Of a DNA stretch of 64,000 bases, positions 27,267-34,914 are shown piece by piece. Under the pieces are notes generated by a model. The model ran no database searches and was not told the DNA's origin. It saw nothing but the letters and a program-made list of their open reading frames with translations. The position numbers were made by a program, and so were the translations under genes. The stretch's first letter is position 1, and each line of letters begins with the position of its first letter. Source of the DNA: Acetobacter sp. UBA5411 (GTDB lineage: Bacteria > Pseudomonadota > Alphaproteobacteria > Acetobacterales > Acetobacteraceae); NCBI RefSeq assembly GCF_002409645.1, contig NZ_DHNR01000028.1:87952-151951 (forward strand), given 5' to 3'.

Positions 27267-28505
27267 TCACTGTGCTTTTGGTGGCTGAGCCGCCGCATTT
27301 GCAGCGGGAGCCGACTGTTCACCGCTTCCCGCCTCAGCGGACGTGTCATCCGGCAGCTTCACCTCATGGTCTCGATGCAGCACGAGAACCACGCGGCGGT
27401 TCACAGCTGCGGCCGGATCATCCGGATCAGCCAGATCGTGCGCAGCGCGTCCAACGACTTCAGCCAGTCGCTGTTCGGGAAAGCCCGCAGCAGACAGAAC
27501 CTCGCGGGCAGAATCCGCCCGGGCCGCAGATAACGTCCAGTTGGACGCGCCCTTTTTCTTGTACAAAGCACCGTCCGTGTAACCGTAGATGGACAGGTTC
27601 TGCGGCATGGCTGTCAGATACGGCGCGATCAATTGCAGCAAATGCGTGGCTCGTTCATTCAGACGGGCCGATCCCGTATCGAACATCGGGTTGTGATTAC
27701 TCTCCGCGACCTGGATACGCAGTCCAACCGGCAGCACATCGACCGAAATCTGTGACTTCAGCTGGGCTGCATCCGGATCCTGCGACAGCGCTTTCTCAAT
27801 CTGCTTCCTGTCCTGCTGAAGATCAGCCTCTTCCGTCTCGGCAGCGGAATTGCGGCCGTCACCAAGAGAGGTTGTCGCCCCGTTCTTCTCTCCCCCTACC
27901 GGCACGATCCGGGGGAGAGCTGGCGTGATCGACGCTACCTTACCGATACTGCGATCAGGAAATGCCGGATTGGGCACTGCGAAAACACCGCGCGTGCGGA
28001 CATCGTTTCCCGCGCCGGAGGTTTCTTTGCCGACTACGATGGAAACGCCGGACCCCACTCCACCCAGTTCAGCATTTTTACTTTTCTTGGCGTCACTGAC
28101 CATGCCGGGCGGAAGAATGGCGTTTTTCTCGGCCTGAGAAATCTGCATTTTCTGGGGCATCGCCATCTGCTGGGCTGCCTGCTCTCCGGACATATCAGAT
28201 CCGGTCGCATGACCCGCATTATCCGCATCTCCCTGCACGACGGAGGAAGATTTTCCCGGACCACTAGGCGTCTGCGCAGCCGCATCACCCGTGGTCGCCA
28301 TGGGATTGAAGAAATTGGCAATGCCACGACGACGCTGTTCCGTGGTGGCGTTGATCAGCCACATCACAAGAAAGAACGCCATCATGGCGGTCACGAAATC
28401 TGCATAGGCGATTTTCCAGGCACCGCCGTGATGCCCTGCACCGCCTCCGCCGCCACGTTTGACGACGATGATTCGCGCTTTGTTGTCCCCGTCCTTACGT
28501 GGCAT
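27267..28505 (-). CDS. motB: Flagellar motor protein MotB
   Basis: 412 residues. A basic N-terminus (RIIVVKRGGGGGAGHHGG) is followed by the single membrane helix AYADFVTAMMAFFLVMWLI, which carries the essential D of the proton path. A long, Ala/Ser/Gln-rich periplasmic linker (about residues 60-270) precedes the OmpA-like peptidoglycan-binding domain (LSIYGYTDGAL to VNRRVVLVLHRD). The ATG at 28505 has GGAGAGG at good spacing; an upstream TTG would add four residues. On the minus strand it is read before motA, the reverse of the common motA-motB order, with a 52-base gap. The linker is longer than in enteric MotB. Confidence 0.93.
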   Translation of the reverse strand: MPRKDGDNKARIIVVKRGGGGGAGHHGGAWKIAYADFVTAMMAFFLVMWLINATTEQRRRGIANFFNPMATTGDAAAQTPSGPGKSSSVVQGDADNAGHATGSDMSGEQAAQQMAMPQKMQISQAEKNAILPPGMVSDAKKSKNAELGGVGSGVSIVVGKETSGAGNDVRTRGVFAVPNPAFPDRSIGKVASITPALPRIVPVGGEKNGATTSLGDGRNSAAETEEADLQQDRKQIEKALSQDPDAAQLKSQISVDVLPVGLRIQVAESNHNPMFDTGSARLNERATHLLQLIAPYLTAMPQNLSIYGYTDGALYKKKGASNWTLSAARADSAREVLSAAGFPEQRLAEVVGRAAHDLADPDDPAAAVNRRVVLVLHRDHEVKLPDDTSAEAGSGEQSAPAANAAAQPPKAQ

Positions 28506-28588
28506 CTGCCTCTCCAACCGTCCGGCTATGCTGGCGGAAGGGGCTTAAAACACGCTTAACAAAAGGGTGATGTCATGGCCTTCCCGCT

Positions 28589-30097
28589 CTAACTGCGCGA
28601 TGCAGCCGGGAGTTTCCTCAACCACGACGCAGGAAGAGCCGGAATCGGACAAGCGACCCGGTACAGATTGTATCGCTCCGCCTCACGCCCATCACGCAAC
28701 CGCACGATCATCCCGGCGGGTTGACCAAGAGCAGCCCAGGGACTGCCTTGTGGGAAGGAGCGTCGTCCGTTTCGGATCAATAATCCCCAGCCCTCCTTGC
28801 AGGACCATGCTGGCAGGTCAAACAGCATCCAGCGCGGTTCGGCACCCAGCACAATGCGACCGGGGAGACGAAAAGCCAGTTCCGATGCCAGAGCGTATTC
28901 ATCAGAAGCGATGAAAGCAGCGCCTTCAGATTGTTGCGCGACATTTTCGGCAAATATTGTCCAGCCGCCGCCCTGTCGCAGGGCGACGTCAAAATGTCTG
29001 TTCAGAGGCAGAAACCCGGTCGTCGTCTGACATAGCAGAAGGCCCCAGAGTGCGTAGCCGAGACCGGAAGCGATTTTCCAGCGTCGGTCTCCCTGCAGGA
29101 CGATCAGACACACCAAAGCCGGATAAATCAGAACGGGCCAGTTCGCCTGCACCCGGTCTCCCAGAGCATGCTGCAAGAAAACAGCTCCCGGCACACAGGT
29201 CAGACACAACAGCAAACGATCTATATCCGAGCGCCTGCGAAATGCAGCAATCAACGCCACCACGGATAGCAGAAAGATGCCCGGCGTCAGCAATCCAATC
29301 TGGCCACCGATCAGTTCGCCAAGGTATCCCGGCGCACGCGAGGGTTGCCAGTCGCCCGTGCGCCCACCCTGCCGGATAAAGCTGGCCCAACCGTGGGTGG
29401 CGTTCCACCAGACAACCGGAAATGTCAGACACACACCGATTGCTGCCCCCAGCCAGGGCCAAACCGTGAGAAGCTGTTTCAGTCGCCTCACAGACAGCAG
29501 ACACCACAAACCCAGACCGGCCACTGGCAGAACCATGGTGTATTTACTGTCAAACCCGAGCCCCGCACTGACGCCAAGCAGCACCCACCAGCGCAGATCT
29601 CCCGTTCGCACCAATCGCCCGGAAGCCCAGAGAAACAGGGCCATGAAAAAAAGCAGCGGCGTGTCCGGCGTCATGACGGTCGCGCCCACCCCGAGCGCCA
29701 GCGTGGCATTGAGCAGCACACCGACAATCCAGGGATTCACCACTGGCGCAAGAGGTCTGTCCCGCAACAGGGCGACCTGAAAATCCCGACAGGCCAGAAC
29801 CGTCAGAATCGTACCGACAGCAGCAGCGAGTGGTGCAGTCAGCCTGATACCGAACCCCGTATCGCCGAAGAGCGCCGTTCCGATCCAGATCCACCACGCC
29901 ACCATCGGAGGATGATCAAGGTAACTGGCCTGAAGATCGTGCGACCACGTCCAGTAATAGGCTTCGTCAGGCGTAACTGGCAGACAGGCTGCCAGAATCA
30001 GACGCAAGACCGTGAGCACTCCGAGACTGATGAACGGATGGGCCAAAATAGCGTCCAAAAGACGGGAAAACGCCTTCCGCGCAGAAAGCAGACTCAC
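28589..30097 (-). CDS. GT39/ArnT-like glycosyltransferase (membrane)
   Basis: 502-residue integral membrane protein of the PMT/ArnT GT-C superfamily. The first periplasmic loop has the acidic motif TPDEAYYWTWSHDLQASYLDHPP, typical of lipid-linked sugar transferases acting on lipid A or protein, although I quote only part of its signature here: PDEAYYW and DHPPM. About eleven membrane segments follow, then a C-terminal periplasmic domain. It starts from GTG with GGAG upstream and lies 22 bases after a GT2-GtrA gene that would make its polyprenyl-phosphate sugar donor. Probably modifies lipid A or cell-surface sugar. Confidence 0.85.
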   Translation of the reverse strand: MSLLSARKAFSRLLDAILAHPFISLGVLTVLRLILAACLPVTPDEAYYWTWSHDLQASYLDHPPMVAWWIWIGTALFGDTGFGIRLTAPLAAAVGTILTVLACRDFQVALLRDRPLAPVVNPWIVGVLLNATLALGVGATVMTPDTPLLFFMALFLWASGRLVRTGDLRWWVLLGVSAGLGFDSKYTMVLPVAGLGLWCLLSVRRLKQLLTVWPWLGAAIGVCLTFPVVWWNATHGWASFIRQGGRTGDWQPSRAPGYLGELIGGQIGLLTPGIFLLSVVALIAAFRRRSDIDRLLLCLTCVPGAVFLQHALGDRVQANWPVLIYPALVCLIVLQGDRRWKIASGLGYALWGLLLCQTTTGFLPLNRHFDVALRQGGGWTIFAENVAQQSEGAAFIASDEYALASELAFRLPGRIVLGAEPRWMLFDLPAWSCKEGWGLLIRNGRRSFPQGSPWAALGQPAGMIVRLRDGREAERYNLYRVACPIPALPASWLRKLPAASRS

Positions 30098-30119
30098 CGC
30101 AACACTCCGGGCGAAAACC

Positions 30120-31274
30120 TCACTTCCTGCGCCAGATCAGCGTCGAGGACACAGCATAGTTCCAGACGACGCCAATCACTGCACCCGTTGCGCTCGCCTT
30201 GTCGAACGTCTGGCCGTCATCGCGGAAGAGTTGCGCGATACCGATATTCGCCCATGCGCCCGCGGAGCATACGACAAGAAAGAGGAAGAGCCCACCGTAC
30301 AGATGGGTGCCTTTCAGTCTGCGGTCACGGTAGGTCAGCGTGTTGTCGAGCCAGAAATTGACCAGCATGGCGACGAAAGTGCCGCCCGTCTGTGCGATCG
30401 GGAAGTCCACCCCGGACAGACGCAGCACATTCATGATGGCGATATTCACGATCACACCGACCAGACCGACAAACGCAAAGACCAGAAAGCGAATCGGTAG
30501 CCAGCCGTGAAACAGCTTGTCGAGCATCAGTCCGAGGAACTGGAGCATAACCAGCACGTCGAGCTTGCTCTCTCCCGCAAGGCGCGGCTTGAACGTGCAG
30601 GGAATCTCCTCCACGCGGACCTTGATTGGCGCGGACAGGATCAGATCCATCAGAATCTTGAAGCCCGCGCCGGACAGTCGGGGTGCCGTCCGCACGAACA
30701 GATCCCGCCGCAGGGCAAAAAACCCGCTCATCGGATCGCCCACCCTGACCGGCAGAATCATCTGCGCCAGCGTGATTCCGCCGTTTGACAGGGCATGCCG
30801 CCACGCATTGGCCAGACCGCTATTATCACCGCCTTCGACGTGACGGCTTCCAATGGCGATATCGCACCGTCCGCTCGCAAGAGCATCCAGCATAACGCCG
30901 AGACGGGTTTCGTCATGCTGGAGGTCACCATCCATGACGGCGATATAGGTCGCGGACGAAGACAGTGCGCCTTCGATCACCGCCGTGGACAGTCCGCGCC
31001 GTCCGATACGGGAAATACCCCGCACGCGCCAGTTGCTGCGAGCCAGTTCCCTGACAGCCTCGATCGTGCCGTCAGGCGAGTTGTCGTCGACAAAAACGAC
31101 TTCCCAGTCCCGCCCGGCCAGAGCCCGCGTCAGCGCCTCGACCAGAGGCCGGACATTCGCTGCCTCGCAGTAACAGGGCACCACCACCGTGATATCGGGG
31201 CTTCCGGCAGGCCTGTCTTCAGCGGGAGAGTGAATCGTTTGTGAAAGCTTTTCCTGCATAACGAGTGTGGTCAC
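30120..31274 (-). CDS. Polyprenyl-phosphate sugar transferase (GT2) fused to a GtrA domain
   Basis: 384 residues. The N-terminal GT2 domain is of dolichol-phosphate mannose synthase type: ITVVVPCYCEAANVRPLV, VVFVDDNSPDGT and YIAVMDGDLQHDE (DxD). It continues with GSRHVEGG and the RVGDPMSGFFALRRD motif. The C-terminal ~130 residues form a GtrA-like four-helix domain (KLFHGWLPIRFLVFAFVGLVG). It makes and probably flips an undecaprenyl-phosphate sugar. The GTG start overlaps the stop of the Lrp regulator (GTGA), so the operon is lrp, GT2-GtrA, GT39. Confidence 0.9.
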   Translation of the reverse strand: MTTLVMQEKLSQTIHSPAEDRPAGSPDITVVVPCYCEAANVRPLVEALTRALAGRDWEVVFVDDNSPDGTIEAVRELARSNWRVRGISRIGRRGLSTAVIEGALSSSATYIAVMDGDLQHDETRLGVMLDALASGRCDIAIGSRHVEGGDNSGLANAWRHALSNGGITLAQMILPVRVGDPMSGFFALRRDLFVRTAPRLSGAGFKILMDLILSAPIKVRVEEIPCTFKPRLAGESKLDVLVMLQFLGLMLDKLFHGWLPIRFLVFAFVGLVGVIVNIAIMNVLRLSGVDFPIAQTGGTFVAMLVNFWLDNTLTYRDRRLKGTHLYGGLFLFLVVCSAGAWANIGIAQLFRDDGQTFDKASATGAVIGVVWNYAVSSTLIWRRK

Positions 31275-31771
31275 GGAAGCTTTCCATCTCCCACCCCTTC
31301 CGGCGACGGAAAACGTGAGAGAGTTGTGCGGATTGTCTGCAGAGTCTGCACACGCACCACGTGGGGAGCCTCTGTCAGGCGGCGGGTCATTTCATTCTCC
31401 TGCGTCGTGTTCCGGGCAACCAGCCGAACAAGGAAGTCGGTGCTGCCCCGCATCATGTGGCACTCCAGCGCTTCCGGCCACGACGACACCATCGCCTCAA
31501 ACTGTGACAGAACTGTTTCCTTCTGACTGTCGAGACCAATCAGGGCGAACAGCGTGATGGGCCAGCCCAGCGCATTGGCGTCCACGTCAGCATGGTAGCC
31601 CCTGATGACACCGATCTCTTCCAGACGACGCACACGCCGAAGGCAGGGAGGCGCGGAAATGCCCACCCGACGGGCCAGCTCCACATTCGTCATGCGTCCG
31701 TCCGCCTGCAGTTCGGCAATGATCAGCCGATCCACCGCATCGAGTTCCGCTTCCGTCACCAGCCTCTCCAT
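31271..31771 (-). CDS. Lrp/AsnC family transcriptional regulator
   Basis: 166 residues. N-terminal winged helix-turn-helix (LDAVDRLIIAELQADGRMTN then VELARRVGISAPPCLRRVRRLEE) and C-terminal RAM ligand-binding domain (ITLFALIGLDSQKETVLSQFE to STDFLVRLVARN). Such regulators bind amino acids and control transport or catabolism genes. Its stop overlaps the glycosyltransferase start, an unexpected partner. ATG at 31771 (MERLVTEAEL) chosen; the upstream 44 residues are not conserved-looking. Confidence 0.9.
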   Translation of the reverse strand: MERLVTEAELDAVDRLIIAELQADGRMTNVELARRVGISAPPCLRRVRRLEEIGVIRGYHADVDANALGWPITLFALIGLDSQKETVLSQFEAMVSSWPEALECHMMRGSTDFLVRLVARNTTQENEMTRRLTEAPHVVRVQTLQTIRTTLSRFPSPEGVGDGKLP

Positions 31772-31986
31772 CCCGCGACCTCGCGTGCATATAGGACGAA
31801 CCCTGTCATCTGTCCAAAACCCTCCGACGTCTGCCAGTAATGCATCAAAACCTGTCCGCCAAAGCTTGCCCCGAGCGAAAAACAGGACCATATCGCTCCA
31901 CAATCAGCTCCTCGAATGGAGACACAAGGCACCTTCCCTCGAGACCGTGCCAGATGACAGGACGAGAGCGAAAGGCGTCGTAGAGC

Positions 31987-32949
31987 ATGACAATAACCAC
32001 CGATCTCCTGATCATTGGCGCCGGACCGGCCGGTTACACCGCAGCCATTTACGCAGCCCGTGCGAATCTCAAGCCTGTTCTCGTCGCTGGCATGCAGCCC
32101 GGCGGTCAGTTGATGATCACCACGGACGTGGAGAACTATCCCGGTTTCGCCAGCGCGATTCAGGGACCGTGGCTGATGGAGCAGATGGCGGCGCAGGCCG
32201 AACATGTCGGCACGCAGATTATTCATGATCTTGTCACGAAAGTGGATTTCCGAAACGGCTCACCTTTCCGCATCACGCTTGACGGCGGCGACGTCTATCT
32301 CGCCCGCAGTGTGATCATTGCCACCGGGGCGCAGGCAAAGTGGTTGGGCATCCCTTCCGAAAAAGCCCTTCAGGGCGCGGGAGTTTCCGCCTGCGCCACC
32401 TGTGACGGATTCTTCTTTCGCGGCAAGAAAGTCGCGGTTGTCGGCGGCGGCAATACGGCGGTCGAGGAAGCGCTCTACCTGACGCATCACGCATCGCACG
32501 TCACGCTGATCCATCGGCGCGATTCGCTTCGGGCGGAAAAGATTCTTCAGGACCGGCTGGAATCTAATCCGAAAATTTCTGTCGTGTGGAATTCGGTCGT
32601 GGCCGACATCCTCAGCGCAGGTACCCCGCCGACCGTCACCGGCGTGAAACTGCTCAACACGCTGAATGAAACCCTGAGCACGCTGGACGTTGAAGGCGTG
32701 TTCATTGCCATAGGTCATGCTCCAAACACGAAACTTTTCCACGACCAGCTTATGTTGGATGCGGAAGGTTACATCATGACCGAAGCAGGGACGACGCGGA
32801 CATCGGTTCCGGGCGTTTTTGCGGCAGGTGATGTGCAGGACAAGATTTATCGTCAGGCCGTCACCGCGGCCGGAACAGGCTGTATGGCGGCTCTGGATGC
32901 GGAACGGCATCTGGGCGGTCTCGTTTCGGAATCAGGACAGAATACTTGA
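31987..32949 (+). CDS. trxB: Thioredoxin-disulfide reductase
   Basis: FAD/NADPH flavoprotein reducing thioredoxin. 320 residues. N-terminal FAD motif LLIIGAGPAGYTAAIYAARA, redox-active C136-A-T-C139 within SACATCDGFFF, NADPH motif VAVVGGGNTAVEEALYL, and C-terminal FAD signature GVFAAGDVQDKIYRQAVTAAGTGC. All essential residues are present. It is followed by a LysR regulator on the same strand, 84 bases on. Confidence 0.97.
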   Translation: MTITTDLLIIGAGPAGYTAAIYAARANLKPVLVAGMQPGGQLMITTDVENYPGFASAIQGPWLMEQMAAQAEHVGTQIIHDLVTKVDFRNGSPFRITLDGGDVYLARSVIIATGAQAKWLGIPSEKALQGAGVSACATCDGFFFRGKKVAVVGGGNTAVEEALYLTHHASHVTLIHRRDSLRAEKILQDRLESNPKISVVWNSVVADILSAGTPPTVTGVKLLNTLNETLSTLDVEGVFIAIGHAPNTKLFHDQLMLDAEGYIMTEAGTTRTSVPGVFAAGDVQDKIYRQAVTAAGTGCMAALDAERHLGGLVSESGQNT

Positions 32950-33032
32950 CCGTCTGAAGTATTTCCTTCACCAAACACCATGTAGGTACATCGGGTCAGG
33001 ACTGTACCTCAAACCAGACAAGGGAGATCGGG

Positions 33033-33917
33033 GTGGACTGGGACAAACTCAGGATATTCCACGCTGTTGCGGAAGCCGGGTCCTTTACCCATGCGGGTGA
33101 TGTGCTCAACCTCAGCCAGTCTGCTGTTTCGCGTCAGATTTCAGCCCTGGAGGATGTTCTCCAGGTACCTCTTTTTCATCGTCACGCCCGTGGCCTTATC
33201 CTGACAGAACAGGGTGAGATGCTGAATCAGACAGTCAGGGAAGTCTTCTCCAAACTGGAAATGACGCAAACCCTGCTGACGGAAAGCAAGGAAAAGGCAG
33301 CCGGACGTCTGCGCGTCACCACGACGACAGGATTTGGCAGCTGCTGGCTGATGCCACGACTGCACCGCTTCATGGCGCAGAATTCCGACATTTCCATCAC
33401 GCTGATCCTTGAGGACAATGACCTCGATCTGGGTATGCGTGAAGCCGATGTCGCAGTGCGCATGCATGCGCCACGTCAGCCTGACCTCATCCAGAGGCAC
33501 CTCGCGGACTTCCCGCTCTCCGTCTTCGCCTCCCCGCGTTATATTGAGCAGTTTGGCCAGCCTTCCTCACTCGAGGATCTCGCCAACCATAATCTCGTAG
33601 CATTCGGCGGCTATCATCCTCCGGTTCCGCATGTGAACTGGCTGCTGGAAGCCGGAATGCCTGAAGGCGCACGGCGGGCAGCACGGCTGGAAGTCAACAA
33701 CATGGTCGCCATGGCGGACGCCATTTCCGCCGGTCTCGGCATCGGTTCGGTTCCGGGTTACGCCGTTGCGGAATATCCTGATCTGATCAAGGTTCTTCCG
33801 AACGTCGAGCCGCCCAAGGTGGAAGCATTCTTCGTCTATCCGGAAGCACTGCGTAGCTCGAAGCGTGTTGCAGTCTTCCGCGACTTCCTGACCAGCGAAC
33901 TGGGACTGCGTTCCTGA
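33033..33917 (+). CDS. LysR family transcriptional regulator
   Basis: 294 residues from GTG (AAGGGAG upstream). N-terminal winged helix: LRIFHAVAEAGSFTHAGDVLNLSQSAVSRQISALED (shown in parts: SFTHAGDVLNLSQSAVSRQI). The C-terminal substrate domain has WLMPRLHRFM and AVRMHAPRQPDLIQ. It sits just after trxB and may regulate it or a redox-linked target; target not readable. A clear terminator follows at 33947-33977. Confidence 0.92.
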   Translation: MDWDKLRIFHAVAEAGSFTHAGDVLNLSQSAVSRQISALEDVLQVPLFHRHARGLILTEQGEMLNQTVREVFSKLEMTQTLLTESKEKAAGRLRVTTTTGFGSCWLMPRLHRFMAQNSDISITLILEDNDLDLGMREADVAVRMHAPRQPDLIQRHLADFPLSVFASPRYIEQFGQPSSLEDLANHNLVAFGGYHPPVPHVNWLLEAGMPEGARRAARLEVNNMVAMADAISAGLGIGSVPGYAVAEYPDLIKVLPNVEPPKVEAFFVYPEALRSSKRVAVFRDFLTSELGLRS

Positions 33918-33946
33918 TAGCCGCTTGCAGTTTCACATGTTTTCAG

Positions 33947-33977
33947 GCGGGCACTGCCATGGTGTCCGCCTTTTTTC
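33947..33977 (+). terminator. Rho-independent terminator after the LysR gene
   Basis: GGCGGGCAC pairs with GTGTCCGCC over a seven-base loop and is followed by TTTTTT. It ends the trxB-lysR unit and separates it from the convergent mntR side. Confidence 0.88.
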
Positions 33978-33985
33978 TATCCTGA

Positions 33986-34141
33986 TTATGGCTTCCCGAG
34001 TGCCGTAACGACACAAGCGAACAGCCCCACGGGCGCGAGGCAGATGGCGATTGTTTCTCCAGTTGGCGCGTAATGCGGAAAACCATACGAGACCACAGCG
34101 CACACGACCCAAGAGACAAGACAGACGATCAGCATGGTCAT
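33986..34141 (-). CDS. Small two-helix membrane protein downstream of mntR
   Basis: 51 residues with two hydrophobic segments (MLIVCLVSWVVCAVVSYGF and TIAICLAPVGLFACVVTALG) joined by a short Pro/Gly turn. It starts 46 bases after mntR stops, on the same strand, and could be co-transcribed with it. No family recognised and the ribosome site is weak. Small membrane proteins accompany manganese regulators in some bacteria, but sequence likeness to MntS is not visible. Confidence 0.4.
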   Translation of the reverse strand: MTMLIVCLVSWVVCAVVSYGFPHYAPTGETIAICLAPVGLFACVVTALGKP

Positions 34142-34186
34142 GGAACAGGCACTTTCATGAATGGTATGAAGAAATACCGGTGGTTA

Positions 34187-34669
34187 TTATCGTGTTGTCA
34201 GGTTCTTGATGAAGTCGTGTAATCCACCATCAATGGCTCTCTTGAAAGCCGCAAGCGTCTCATCTCCCACATAATGCTCAATGCCTTCGGCATCGACCAG
34301 AACGCTTTCCTCACTTACACCGAGCGCGCGCAGAAACGCCTCGACAATCCTGTGTCGGGCCCTTGCCTCTTCCGCCACTTTCTGCCCGGCCTCCGTGAGA
34401 AACACGCCGCGATAGGGTTTCTGGACGACAAAACCGTCAGCCACCAGCCGCGCCAGCATTTTGGCGACGGTTGGCTGCGACACGCCCAGACGTGCAGCGA
34501 TATCGACCTGTCTGGCCTCCTGCGATTCCGCCAGAAGGTCAGAAATCAGTTCCACATAATCTTCCACCAGAACCTTGCGCCGTGCCTCACGATTGGCCCG
34601 GAAACTCTCTGACTGCGCGTTCGGGTCCGGCAGGGAGGGAGATGATTTCAGTATGTGCGGCGACTTCAA
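34187..34669 (-). CDS. mntR: Manganese-responsive DtxR-family repressor MntR
   Basis: 160 residues. A disordered N-terminus leads into the winged helix (RQVDIAARLGVSQPTVAKML near residue 57) and a helical metal-binding dimerisation domain with RHRIVEAFLRALGVSE and GIEHYVGDETL, which supply the typical His/Glu ligands. It is the MntR-like short form, with no SH3 domain. In proteobacteria MntR represses manganese uptake genes in Mn excess. The start is TTG with a weak ribosome site. Divergent from the TonB receptor across about 245 bases containing two candidate operators. Confidence 0.88.
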   Translation of the reverse strand: MKSPHILKSSPSLPDPNAQSESFRANREARRKVLVEDYVELISDLLAESQEARQVDIAARLGVSQPTVAKMLARLVADGFVVQKPYRGVFLTEAGQKVAEEARARHRIVEAFLRALGVSEESVLVDAEGIEHYVGDETLAAFKRAIDGGLHDFIKNLTTR

Positions 34670-34750
34670 GATCAGGACTTTCCCGAATGATTATTCCGTC
34701 ACGAATAGATCATTCCCAAGGTTCGATCCAGCTTTTGATTGAAGACGAAA

Positions 34751-34768
34751 TATAGCATATTGCATATA
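34751..34768. promoter_or_regulatory. Possible MntR operator at the mntR promoter
   Basis: TATAGCATATTGCATATA is an imperfect palindrome with an ATAGC half-site about 80 bases upstream of the mntR start. Weaker than the site at 34877. Could mediate autoregulation. Confidence 0.3.
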
Positions 34769-34876
34769 GATTAGCATTTTGTTTTAATAATAGGGAAAGC
34801 AGTATATCGCCTCTCTTTCTGACCGCATGCCTTTTCCCATGAAGCGTTCAGTTCTCACGCCAGTTTCACCCTTAAT

Positions 34877-34892
34877 TATAGCAATAGCTATA
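34877..34892. promoter_or_regulatory. Candidate MntR box overlapping the receptor -10 element
   Basis: TATAGC-AATA-GCTATA is a perfect six-base inverted repeat with a four-base spacer, matching the ATAGC-N4-GCTAT pattern known for MntR operators of proteobacteria. Its right arm runs into TATAAT (34891-34896), a good -10 hexamer 19 bases before the receptor ATG. Binding there would block RNA polymerase. Confidence 0.7.
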
Positions 34893-34914
34893 TAATATTG
34901 CAGAGACATCGCCC

